This document shows, one piece after another, positions 1 to 5,483 of a DNA stretch of 7,766 nucleotides. Source of the DNA: Gammaproteobacteria bacterium (GTDB lineage: Bacteria; Pseudomonadota; Gammaproteobacteria; GCA-001735895); contig JAPUFZ010000305.1 in the NCBI GenBank assembly GCA_027293245.1, forward strand, positions 1 through 7,766, given 5' to 3'. A program made the position numbers and the translations under genes. Positions within the stretch are counted from its first letter, which is position 1, and each line of letters begins with the position of its first letter. The notes beneath the pieces are model-generated. The model was not told where the DNA came from. It worked only from the letters and a program-made list of their open reading frames with translations, and searched no databases.

Positions 1-1
1 C

Positions 2-148
2 GATTTGCTGTTAACACTGGTTAGCTATATGGAAAAGCAGGGGCGGTTGTCGGAAGCGGGTAGCTATCTCTCGCAGTTGACCAGAATTGCCCCGGCCTCT
101 GCCCAGGGGAACGATTTAATGCTGCGCTTCAGGCAGTTAAATGGTTAG
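2..148 (+). CDS. C-terminal end of a probable TPR-repeat protein (5' truncated by window edge)
   Basis: The frame is open from the first bases and ends at TAG 146-148, giving 48 residues. The visible part reads as two amphipathic helices with TPR-like spacing: a helix with LLTLVSYMEKQGRLSEA, then a helix with YLSQLTRIAPASAQ, then a basic tail ending RQLNG. The pattern of small residue, aromatic, 'G.L.EA', 'L..L..IAP' is what tetratricopeptide repeats show. TPR proteins act as protein-protein scaffolds, and nothing here identifies the partner. The rest of the gene lies upstream of the window. The call rests on one repeat-like unit, so another alpha-helical protein is possible. Confidence 0.5.
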   Translation, partial: DLLLTLVSYMEKQGRLSEAGSYLSQLTRIAPASAQGNDLMLRFRQLNG

Positions 149-316
149 CCCGCACATGAGGCACTGCAGTTGCGTTACCTGCAAACGCTGACTCAGATAG
201 CAGGCGAGAATAGTTCTACGATGGTATTTATTTTACCCCTCGATGTTACCAGCGCGTTGAAGAAATTGATGTCATGGCCATTGGGGGCCGGGATTCCGCC
301 CAGTTACGAAGCATGA
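149..316 (+). pseudogene. Slipin/stomatin (SPFH family) C-terminal remnant without a start
   Basis: Immediately after the TAG of the preceding frame, and in the same frame, 55 codons run to TGA 314-316. The translation contains [16 protein letters not shown], then [13 protein letters not shown], then a divergent tail [14 protein letters not shown]. The first two segments match the conserved C-terminal signature I know from bacterial slipins (a 'LRYLQTL.EIA..KNSTI.FP.P.D' pattern), which normally follows about 200 residues of SPFH domain and coiled coil. None of that upstream part is present in any plus-strand frame here. No start codon with a ribosome binding site precedes the piece; the only internal ATG falls mid-motif. 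I infer a decayed gene end fused to the tail of the TPR gene by deletion. An assembly chimera or stop-codon readthrough are less likely alternatives. Confidence 0.6.
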
Positions 317-375
317 GGTGACGTACCCGAGGTTCGGGAGTATTCTGTCAGTTTTCTAACCACCAAGGTGACGCT

Positions 376-759
376 ATGAATCTGGAACGGGTTATTTTTG
401 GCTTCGTAATAATCCTGGCATTGACGTTCAATTTTGTTTTTGTCATGGGTGATATCGATAACGCCCAGCACCATAGTGTCTGGATTTTGACGATCGCTAT
501 ACTGGTTAACCTGGTTGCGATTGGTTTAAAGCTGGGGGATCGTTCCCAGGTCGGAGCGCTGCTACTGGCAAGTAGCCTGGTTTCGGGGCTCATGTTAGTT
601 TCAGCACGAATCGTATGGGTAATCGCGCAAAGCGATACCGCGAGCGGTCCGAATACCGAGTCGATGGCGAGTATCGTATCCCTGGCTGGCGGCGCACTGG
701 TGGCGAGCATAATCTCGGTCGTTATACTGGTTGGTGATACCCTGATTTCGCGGCGTTAA
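376..759 (+). CDS. DUF6394 family four-helix inner-membrane protein
   Basis: A 127-residue, strongly hydrophobic protein. Predicted membrane helices lie at about residues 6-24, 35-54, 58-85 and 98-121, with a basic C-terminus (SRR). The opening MNLERVIFGFVIILALTFNF, the GDIDNAQHH motif (25-33) and the KLGDRSQVGA loop (52-61) match the DUF6394 family as I remember it, whose members commonly sit directly before a potassium channel gene in gammaproteobacteria. The ATG start has AAGG at 365-368, about 7 bases upstream. The stop is only 20 bp before the channel start, so the two genes are very probably one operon, and the protein may be an accessory or assembly partner of the channel. No biochemical function is known to me. 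An 8-bp direct repeat AGGTGACG occurs at 316-323 and again over its ribosome binding site at 366-373. Confidence 0.85.
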   Translation: MNLERVIFGFVIILALTFNFVFVMGDIDNAQHHSVWILTIAILVNLVAIGLKLGDRSQVGALLLASSLVSGLMLVSARIVWVIAQSDTASGPNTESMASIVSLAGGALVASIISVVILVGDTLISRR

Positions 760-779
760 ACAGACCAGGAAAAATCTGA

Positions 780-2513
780 ATGGCTACTACCTCAGAACTT
801 GATCGAGTCACGATGGTAGTATTGCGCTACTTGCGCGGGCCTGTTTTCGTTCTAATCTTTGTCTATGCGATCGGTATTACCGGCATGGCATTGATTCCTG
901 GCGAGGACGCCGACGGCAACGTGGTATACATGAGCCTGTTCCACGCTTTCTATTTTTTTACCTATACGGCCACAACCACCGGTTTCGGTGAAATTCCCAA
1001 CGCATTCACCGATGAGCAGCGCCTATGGACGATTTTTTGCCTCTACATGGGAGTTATCGCCTGGCTTTATGCGATAGGTTCAATCGTTCGACTGGTACAG
1101 AATCCTCATTTTCTCGGGTCGCTTGCCGAACACCAGTTCGCCAATGCAGTGCGGCGAATCGATCAGCCGTTTTTTATTATTTGCGGCTTTGGTGATACCG
1201 GTAGCCTGCTGGCCCGCGGTCTCAGTGATCACTGGTTCGGTTCGGTTGTGCTGGACACCGATCCTGAACGAATCAAGGCGTTGGCGTTGCGTGACTATCG
1301 CGTAAAAATGCCGGCTCTTTGTGCTGATCCTGGCATTCCCAAGCACCTGGTCGACGCGGGTGTGCGCTTGCCGAACTGTAAGGCCGTCGTGGTACTGACG
1401 ATGGATGAAGAGGTCAACTTGCGCATTTCGATCATGGCAAGATTTCTGAATCCTGATTTACAAATACTCTGCCGCTCAACCTCTTTGCGCCACAGTGAGC
1501 ATTTGAACATGCTCGGCAATCTCACGGTCATCAATCCGTTTGAAATATTCGCTCAGCTTCTTAGCATGGCGATTACTGCGCCGCGTCTGCACAATTTAAA
1601 CTCCTGCCTGGTGCGTAACAGGAAGGCAAAACTTGGACGGCCGCTCGACGTGCCCACGGGTGAATGGATACTTTGCGGTTATGGCCGCATGGGGAAATGG
1701 TTACACAAGTATTTCGAGCTTCACGGTATTCATCCTGTGGTGATAGATCCGGATGTGAGCGAAGTCCCCGAAACATCTCGGGTCATCGAAGGACACGCCG
1801 ACCACCTTTCACTGGAACAGGCAGGTATTCAGCATGCGGCAGGGGTTGTTGCCGGCACCGATAGTGATCACGACAACCTCAGTATATTGATGTGTGCTCA
1901 CTCACTGCGTCCCAATGCCTTTACCATTGTGCGCCAGAATTCGCATGATAACCAGATTGCTTTTGATGCTGCCAAAGCTGATTTGATTTTGCAATCCAGC
2001 CTGACTACCGCCAGGCGTATCCTTAAACACCTGATCTCGCCGCAGATACAAATCCTTATCGAATATCTGCGTGAACAGGGTGAAGAGTGCACCCGGCAGG
2101 TAGTCGACCGGTTGATATCGGAAATCGGAGATAAACTACCGCATCTCTGGCGTATCAACTTGTGTGCTGAAGAGGCGGTAGCAGTGGCCAGGCGCCTGCA
2201 AAGCCGGGCAGGTCTTAGCCTTGGGGAGTTAATCAGGAATCCTTACGACCTCAAGGGCAATATCTCCTGTATTGCGCTATCGATAGAACGCGGTGAGCAA
2301 CGCATCATGTTGCCCGGGGCAAACGAGCCTCTAGAATTGTGCGATGAAATATTGTTATGCGGTACCGAGCATAGTGAGGTCATACTGTTGGCGACGATGA
2401 ACAACGCCTATACGCTCAATTACCTGATAACCGGTATCGATGCCCCGCGCGGCTATCTATTTCGGTGGTTGGCCGGTCTGCGAAAAACTGACGAAGTATT
2501 GCCAGATAGCTAG
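780..2513 (+). CDS. Two-TM potassium channel with tandem RCK (TrkA-N) domains
   Basis: A 577-residue protein. The N-terminal pore module has a first membrane helix at about residues 20-40, a pore loop with selectivity filter TATTTGFGE (63-71, equivalent to the TVGYGD signature of K+ channels), and a second helix at about 84-106. Two cytoplasmic RCK/TrkA-N Rossmann domains follow. The first carries GFGDTG (136-141) with an acidic strand end at D159/D161. The second carries GYGRMG (300-305) with VIDPD at 321-325. Both glycine motifs fit GxGxxG dinucleotide or nucleotide binding. A TrkA-C-like ligand domain is likely at about 455-535. Two RCKs in one chain allow a gating ring from four subunits, as in GsuK or BK-type channels. 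GFG instead of GYG in the filter is seen in many K+ channels. AGGA at 767-770 precedes the ATG. It follows the DUF6394 gene by 20 bp and should be co-transcribed with it. The activating ligand cannot be read from the sequence. Confidence 0.93.
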   Translation: MATTSELDRVTMVVLRYLRGPVFVLIFVYAIGITGMALIPGEDADGNVVYMSLFHAFYFFTYTATTTGFGEIPNAFTDEQRLWTIFCLYMGVIAWLYAIGSIVRLVQNPHFLGSLAEHQFANAVRRIDQPFFIICGFGDTGSLLARGLSDHWFGSVVLDTDPERIKALALRDYRVKMPALCADPGIPKHLVDAGVRLPNCKAVVVLTMDEEVNLRISIMARFLNPDLQILCRSTSLRHSEHLNMLGNLTVINPFEIFAQLLSMAITAPRLHNLNSCLVRNRKAKLGRPLDVPTGEWILCGYGRMGKWLHKYFELHGIHPVVIDPDVSEVPETSRVIEGHADHLSLEQAGIQHAAGVVAGTDSDHDNLSILMCAHSLRPNAFTIVRQNSHDNQIAFDAAKADLILQSSLTTARRILKHLISPQIQILIEYLREQGEECTRQVVDRLISEIGDKLPHLWRINLCAEEAVAVARRLQSRAGLSLGELIRNPYDLKGNISCIALSIERGEQRIMLPGANEPLELCDEILLCGTEHSEVILLATMNNAYTLNYLITGIDAPRGYLFRWLAGLRKTDEVLPDS

Positions 2514-2536
2514 TCCTGTAATGCACGAAGGCAATG

Positions 2537-2685
2537 CTCTCGCAAAGGCGCCAGGCACGCAAAGGTTTGTAGGGATTACTTAACCTGAGCATTCGCGATA
2601 GGGTGAATAATAACAGCGGTATCAACTATTCAACATCCAAACTAATCCTGCCTTTCCCCTTGCGTACTTGGCGCCTTTGCGAGAG
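2537..2685. repeat. 149-bp MITE-like element or long inverted repeat between convergent genes
   Basis: The 29-bp arm at 2537-2565 and the reverse complement of 2657-2685 match at 26 of 29 positions. Both begin CTCTCGCAAAGGCGCCA and continue through ACGCAA; differences are at arm positions 18, 20 and 27. The interior (2566-2656) has no reading frame of note. Each arm holds its own GGCGCC palindrome. The element fills most of the gap between the channel gene (ends 2513) and the convergent BKACE gene (ends 2717). No clear target-site duplication is visible. Its RNA could fold into a long hairpin and end transcripts from both sides; a T-run at 2691-2696 would help on the plus strand. Similar 'CGCAAAGGCGC' sequences recur in many environmental bacterial genomes in my recollection. 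A non-autonomous mobile element is my preferred reading. Confidence 0.75.
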
Positions 2686-2716
2686 ATAGCTTTTTTCATG
2701 CTAATAAGGATCTTTC

Positions 2717-3595
2717 TTAATGACGATTTATGCCCAGGCGTTCGGCCGCCTGAGTGGCAGTTGCGGGTTCACGCCCCAGTTCGCGAATTATTCGTACTGC
2801 CCGTTCGACCAGTTGTAGGTTGCTGGCAAACTCGTCCTTGTTCAGGTACAGGTTGTCTTCCAGCCCGACACGGCAATTACCACCCTGACTGGCAGCTTGT
2901 GCGACAATTGCAAACTCAAAACGGGAAATACCAAATGCACTCCAGTTAGCATTCTCCGGTAACAGGTTTTTCATTACCGTGAGAATTTCAGCCGTCGCCG
3001 GCGAGGCATGCGGAATACCGAGGCAGAGTTGAAACATCGGTTTGCCCTCGATCAAACCCTCTTCGATCAGCTTATGGGCGAACATGATGTGACCGGGTTC
3101 GAATACCTCGAGTTCGGGTTTAACCCCGAGTTCCTGAATGCGAGCAGCCATGATACGCAGGTGGGCGGGCGTGTTAACAAATATGGTTTCGCCAAAATTG
3201 AAACTGCCAACATCGAGCGTGCAGATGTCAGGGCGCAATTCCTCGATGTGTTGGAGCCGGTCGAGGGGTTGAACCAGCGTTGTACCGGGCCCACCGACCG
3301 AGGCATCGACTTCACCGGGGCTGAACCGCGCACCTTCGCTGGTGGTCAGGTTTATCAGTACGTCGACGTCCGAATCACGAATACGTTTAACTACTTCGCG
3401 AAACAGGGCAGGTTCGCCTGAACGCATGCCGGTTTCGGGATCGCGTACATGGATATGAACAATCGCCGCACCGGCTCTGGCTGCATCTGTACAGTTTTTG
3501 GCGATCTGTTCGGGTGTAATCGGATAGTCAGGGTGTTTGGCCTGATTATTGTGACCGCCGGTGACCGCACAGGTTAAAATAACTTGGTTCGACAT
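2717..3595 (-). CDS. BKACE family beta-keto acid cleavage enzyme (3-keto-5-aminohexanoate cleavage protein-like)
   Basis: A 292-residue protein of normal family length (COG3246, DUF849, Zn-dependent TIM barrel). These enzymes condense a beta-keto acid with acetyl-CoA and cleave it into acetoacetate and a new acyl-CoA. Visible signatures are the N-terminal TCAVTGGHNN (8-17), the zinc histidines in VHIHVRDPETG (H47 and H49), the substrate-binding strand INLTTSEG (81-88), LDVGSFNFG (128-135), the acetyl-CoA region FQLCLGIPHA (188-197), and NCRVGLEDNLYL with catalytic Arg242, zinc ligand Glu246 and Asp247. All expected catalytic residues are present. The ATG has GGGAG at 3606-3610, about 10 bases ahead. 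Members differ in substrate (3-keto-5-aminohexanoate, dehydrocarnitine, 5-hydroxy-beta-ketohexanoate and others). No neighbouring dehydrogenase, CoA transferase or lysine or carnitine pathway gene is in the window, so I do not assign a substrate. Confidence 0.93.
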   Translation of the reverse strand: MSNQVILTCAVTGGHNNQAKHPDYPITPEQIAKNCTDAARAGAAIVHIHVRDPETGMRSGEPALFREVVKRIRDSDVDVLINLTTSEGARFSPGEVDASVGGPGTTLVQPLDRLQHIEELRPDICTLDVGSFNFGETIFVNTPAHLRIMAARIQELGVKPELEVFEPGHIMFAHKLIEEGLIEGKPMFQLCLGIPHASPATAEILTVMKNLLPENANWSAFGISRFEFAIVAQAASQGGNCRVGLEDNLYLNKDEFASNLQLVERAVRIIRELGREPATATQAAERLGINRH

Positions 3596-3619
3596 TTAAT
3601 ATAAACTCCCGGTTTCTGT

Positions 3620-3638
3620 CCCAATGTCCCTTATTGGG
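3620..3638. promoter_or_regulatory. 19-bp inverted repeat CCCAAT-N7-ATTGGG in the BKACE leader
   Basis: Perfect 6-bp arms at 3620-3625 and 3633-3638 are separated by 7 bases. The site lies 25-43 bases upstream of the BKACE start and downstream of the TATAAT box at 3688-3693, so it would be inside the 5' untranslated region. Its size and position suit a repressor operator or a leader hairpin. A second short palindrome, ATTCATGAAT (3652-3661), lies between it and the -10 box. Function is inferred from symmetry only. Confidence 0.4.
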
Positions 3639-3687
3639 CCAGGTACGTTAGATTCATGAATTTAGCGTGGTAACATGGTCGACGGTG

Positions 3688-3693
3688 ATTATA
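3688..3693 (-). promoter_or_regulatory. Candidate -10 box (TATAAT) for the BKACE gene
   Basis: On the minus strand these bases read TATAAT, a perfect sigma-70 -10 hexamer, about 93 bases before the BKACE ATG. The region 17 bases further upstream (CAGGAA-like) is a poor -35 match, so the promoter would be weak or activator dependent. The box is flanked by the short inverted repeat CCCT/AGGG at 3694-3707. Confidence 0.4.
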
Positions 3694-3769
3694 CCCTGAT
3701 TAAAGGGATTTTCCTGTTAACGATTAACCAACGCCGGCATCAGCGACGAGCGATCGAAATAAAATTCAA

Positions 3770-4096
3770 ATGTTTTCACTGGATAATTTAATCTGGCTAC
3801 TAGGAGCTGGAATACTATTTGTTTACTGGTGGAATAGTGGAAGATTTAAGGGCAGGGCGCGCTCACTGGCAATCGGTCATTGTCAGCATTTCGGTTTACA
3901 GTTACTCGATCAAAGCATGGTCATCAGGGGTATCTGGCTGGAAAGAGCTGCGGGCGGCAATCTGGCCCTGAGACGTAGCTATCAGTTCGAGTTTACCTCG
4001 ACGGGAGAACAGCGATACCAGGGTCTACTGGTGCTTCAGGGCATGAATTTGAAATCTATCGAGTTAGAGGCTTATAAGCTGCCCGATTCTGATTAG
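3770..4096 (+). CDS. DUF3301 domain membrane-anchored protein
   Basis: A 108-residue protein with one N-terminal membrane helix (about residues 5-21, LDNLIWLLGAGILFVYWW), a short basic linker (GRFKGRARSLA), and a small soluble domain. The 'A..HC...GLQLLDQSM...G.WL.R...G.L.LRR.YQFEF...G..RYQG.L.L.G' pattern is the DUF3301 signature as I know it from gammaproteobacteria. Length fits the family, and the ATG places the helix at the expected N-terminus. The basic residues after the helix suggest the soluble part is cytoplasmic. No Shine-Dalgarno is evident before the ATG; an AT-rich TAAAAT at 3760-3765 lies so close that a very short or absent leader is possible. The gene is divergent from BKACE and upstream of alkB in the same direction with an 86-bp gap. 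Function unknown. Confidence 0.82.
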   Translation: MFSLDNLIWLLGAGILFVYWWNSGRFKGRARSLAIGHCQHFGLQLLDQSMVIRGIWLERAAGGNLALRRSYQFEFTSTGEQRYQGLLVLQGMNLKSIELEAYKLPDSD

Positions 4097-4124
4097 AGAT
4101 CCTGGATACTAATTTTATCCATGC

Positions 4125-4152
4125 TTGCCGAAAGAGTTAATCCTGCTAATAA
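4125..4152 (+). promoter_or_regulatory. Candidate sigma-70 promoter for the AlkB gene
   Basis: TTGCCG at 4125-4130 (4 of 6 to the -35 consensus) is followed by 16 bases and TAATAA at 4147-4152, preceded by an extended -10 TG at 4144-4145. This would start transcription near 4159 and give a short leader of about 20-25 bases before the GTG at 4183. A 6-bp hairpin TGGATA/TATCCA (4103-4121) just upstream could end the DUF3301 transcript, though it has no T-run. Pattern match only. Confidence 0.33.
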
Positions 4153-4182
4153 TATTGTTATTACTTACCATTAAAAAATGAT

Positions 4183-4791
4183 GTGAAAGATCTGTTTGAA
4201 AATTCCGGGTTGGAACGTCTTCCAATAGACGATGCGGAAGTATTGCTGCAGCGCGGTATCGATCTCGGCAAGCCTTATGCGCTGTTGATCGATAAACTCA
4301 TCGAGGTAACGTCCTGGCGGCAGCAAGAGATAAAAATCTACGGCAAGAAATATCTGCAACCACGACTTAGCGCATGGTACGGTAACGAAGCCTACTCGTA
4401 TTCGGGCATTTTGCTAAAACCCCGGCCCTGGACCAAGGCCCTGCTGGAACTAAAACACCGGGTTGAATCAATAATCGGTCATCAATTCAATAGCGTATTG
4501 CTCAATTACTACCGCGATCAAAACGATAGTATGGGCATGCATAGTGATGATGAATCTGAACTCGGTAAGCAGCCGGTAATAGCATCACTAAGCCTGGGTG
4601 AAGAACGCAGTTTCCTGCTCAGGCACAAATACCGTAAAGATATCAAAACTATCAAGCTGCTTTTGTCATCCGGTAGCCTGTTGGTAATGAAGGGCGATAC
4701 GCAAAGTTACTGGAGACATGGCATCGCAAAGGCAAGTAAGCCCTGTGGCCCTCGAGTAAATTTAACGTTTCGAAACATAAGGAGAATTTAG
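4183..4791 (+). CDS. alkB: AlkB-type Fe(II)/2-oxoglutarate-dependent dioxygenase
   Basis: A 202-residue protein of the 2OG-FeII oxygenase superfamily that oxidatively removes alkyl groups from damaged bases such as 1-methyladenine and 3-methylcytosine. The iron ligands are visible: H120 and D122 in MHSDDE and H179 in WRHGI. The 2-oxoglutarate-binding RxNxTxR motif is RVNLTFR (191-197). QPRLSAWYG (59-67) and FNSVLLNYYRD (102-112) are also conserved. The layout matches the short AlkB group like human ALKBH2/3 more than the E. coli AlkB subtype. The start is GTG: no in-frame ATG exists back to the stop at 4150-4152, and the KDLFENSGLERLPI opening matches family N-termini. No Shine-Dalgarno is evident. 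A two-codon frame ATGATGTGA (4178-4186) overlaps the start. It is convergent with the small minus-strand genes, 24 bp away. There is no ada gene here to suggest an adaptive-response operon. Confidence 0.92.
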   Translation: MKDLFENSGLERLPIDDAEVLLQRGIDLGKPYALLIDKLIEVTSWRQQEIKIYGKKYLQPRLSAWYGNEAYSYSGILLKPRPWTKALLELKHRVESIIGHQFNSVLLNYYRDQNDSMGMHSDDESELGKQPVIASLSLGEERSFLLRHKYRKDIKTIKLLLSSGSLLVMKGDTQSYWRHGIAKASKPCGPRVNLTFRNIRRI

Positions 4792-4815
4792 CGGCAACAC
4801 TGCGCCATCGAGCAG

Positions 4816-4989
4816 TTACTGGACCATAATGTGCCAGATAAAGCTCATCGCCACCGATACCATCATTGCGGCAACAACGAATAATAAAGAGCGTATTCTT
4901 TTAAGTTCGACCATAAAAGTCGGTTTGTCATTGTTTAAATCTTTAAGTTCATGTTCAATATCATCAAGTTTTTTATGCAAATCAATCAT
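4816..4989 (-). CDS. Small single-pass membrane protein, 57 aa, unknown family
   Basis: The minus-strand frame starts at ATG 4989-4987 and ends at TAA 4818-4816. The first 31 residues are highly charged and heptad-like (MIDLHKKLDDIEHELKDLNN, then VELKRIR), consistent with an amphipathic or coiled-coil helix. Residues about 34-53 (SLLFVVAAMMVSVAMSFIW) form one clear membrane helix, with positive charges (K30, R31, R33) just before it, favouring a cytoplasmic N-terminus. GGGGGA lies about 6 bases before the ATG. The ATG overlaps the TGA of the upstream small frame (ATGA), a typical sign of translational coupling. An antisense frame on the plus strand (4829-5017) has a Ser/Thr-rich, non-protein-like composition and looks like its shadow. 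I do not recognise the family. Confidence 0.6.
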   Translation of the reverse strand: MIDLHKKLDDIEHELKDLNNDKPTFMVELKRIRSLLFVVAAMMVSVAMSFIWHIMVQ

Positions 4990-5126
4990 GACCAATCCCC
5001 CGGTTCAGCGGGTCTGAAGTTTTCGATACAGGTAGGGATAGCGGCTGTGCTTACCGGGTAGATCAGGAGACCTTCATCGATGATGCCGGGGGGGAATAGA
5101 CGGACTAATGCCGTGATCTTTTGCAT
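4986..5126 (-). CDS. Small ORF, 46 aa, translationally coupled to the membrane protein gene
   Basis: The minus-strand frame starts at ATG 5126-5124 and stops at TGA 4988-4986, overlapping the next ATG by 4 bases. The ribosome binding site is strong: GGAGGGAG lies about 6-9 bases before the ATG (plus-strand 5133-5140). The product begins MQKITALVRLFPPGIIDEGL, continues with a moderately hydrophobic middle (LIYPVSTAAIPT), one cysteine, and an acidic, proline-containing tail ending EPGDWS. There is no signal peptide or obvious motif. A TATAAC that could serve as -10 lies just upstream of the ribosome binding site with no good -35. It may be a real small protein or a leader ORF controlling the downstream membrane protein. 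The family is unknown to me. Confidence 0.42.
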   Translation of the reverse strand: MQKITALVRLFPPGIIDEGLLIYPVSTAAIPTCIENFRPAEPGDWS

Positions 5127-5483
5127 TGTGTGCTCCCTCCAGAGTTATAAAATCCTGCTTTGTTCTATTATTTTTATGATCAAATTCTAACAGCAGCCTT
5201 CGTATTCAGCATCGCCCATATGGGTTAAAGTCCCGGGTGCCAGGCACATCCGCGTAGCCCAGAATATCATCAAGGTGGCTCGACGAACTCGAGGTTTTGT
5301 TGGAAAATATACACTTTGACGATTTTGGAACCTGACCCGCATATTGCAAGAAGGCGGCACTCAAAATTATGAATATATTTTTGAATCAATAATCTATCCG
5401 AAAATGTTTATATGATTGAAAAATACAGTATGTGCCTGGTGCGCTCTGCATCTTAAGATATCTCATTGAAGGAGTACTAGCTC
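5127..5483. other. 357-bp divergent intergenic region with repeat remnants
   Basis: This AT-rich gap separates the minus-strand small genes from the CBS gene. It holds the inverted CCAGGCACAT pair listed separately, a perfect palindrome ATCTTAAGAT (5450-5459) ten bases before the CBS ribosome binding site, and several AT-rich tracts (5365-5425) that could include a promoter, though I find no -35/-10 pair with good spacing. No start-to-stop frame of convincing composition is present. An open stretch at 5258-5332 (RWLDELEVLLENIHFDDFG) looks protein-like but has no start. Confidence 0.5.
5240..5439. repeat. Inverted pair of CCAGGCACAT about 190 bp apart
   Basis: CCAGGCACAT at 5240-5249 recurs as its exact reverse complement ATGTGCCTGG at 5430-5439. 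The left copy sits in GTGCCAGGCAC, itself an imperfect-centre palindrome (GTGCC-A-GGCAC). The enclosed 180 bp have no intact gene. Sequences of the type GGTGCCAGGCAC often flank REP-associated transposases or occur as intergenic repeats in gammaproteobacteria, in my recollection, so this may be a decayed element. The arm is only 10 bp, so chance cannot be excluded. A related CCAGGCAC also lies in the left arm of the 2537-2685 element. Confidence 0.35.

Noticed and set aside
326..338. CCCGA/TCGGG hairpin before the DUF6394 gene
   Set aside because: A five-base stem with a 3-base loop and no T-run; too weak to call a terminator.
2668..2949. 93-residue plus-strand frame over the end of the BKACE gene
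   Set aside because: It lies across the inverted-repeat arm and antisense to an intact enzyme gene; its Arg, Pro and Cys content is that of a shadow frame.
3008..3421. 137-residue plus-strand frame antisense to BKACE
   Set aside because: Mirror frame of a strongly conserved coding sequence; no ribosome binding site or family match.
3760..3770. Possible leaderless start of the DUF3301 gene from TAAAAT at 3760-3765
   Set aside because: No -35 match at the right distance, and the expected transcription start would fall at or just past the ATG.
4103..4121. TGGATA/TATCCA hairpin after the DUF3301 gene
   Set aside because: AT-rich 6-bp stem without a following T-run; not enough for a separate terminator call.
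4829..5017. 62-residue plus-strand frame antisense to the small membrane protein gene
   Set aside because: Ser/Thr-rich composition without structure, no ribosome binding site, and the minus-strand frame has the clear membrane helix and coupled start.
5258..5332. Open stretch translating to RWLDELEVLLENIHFDDFG
   Set aside because: It looks protein-like but is 25 codons without a start or ribosome binding site and I cannot match it to a family; kept only as a hint of a decayed element.
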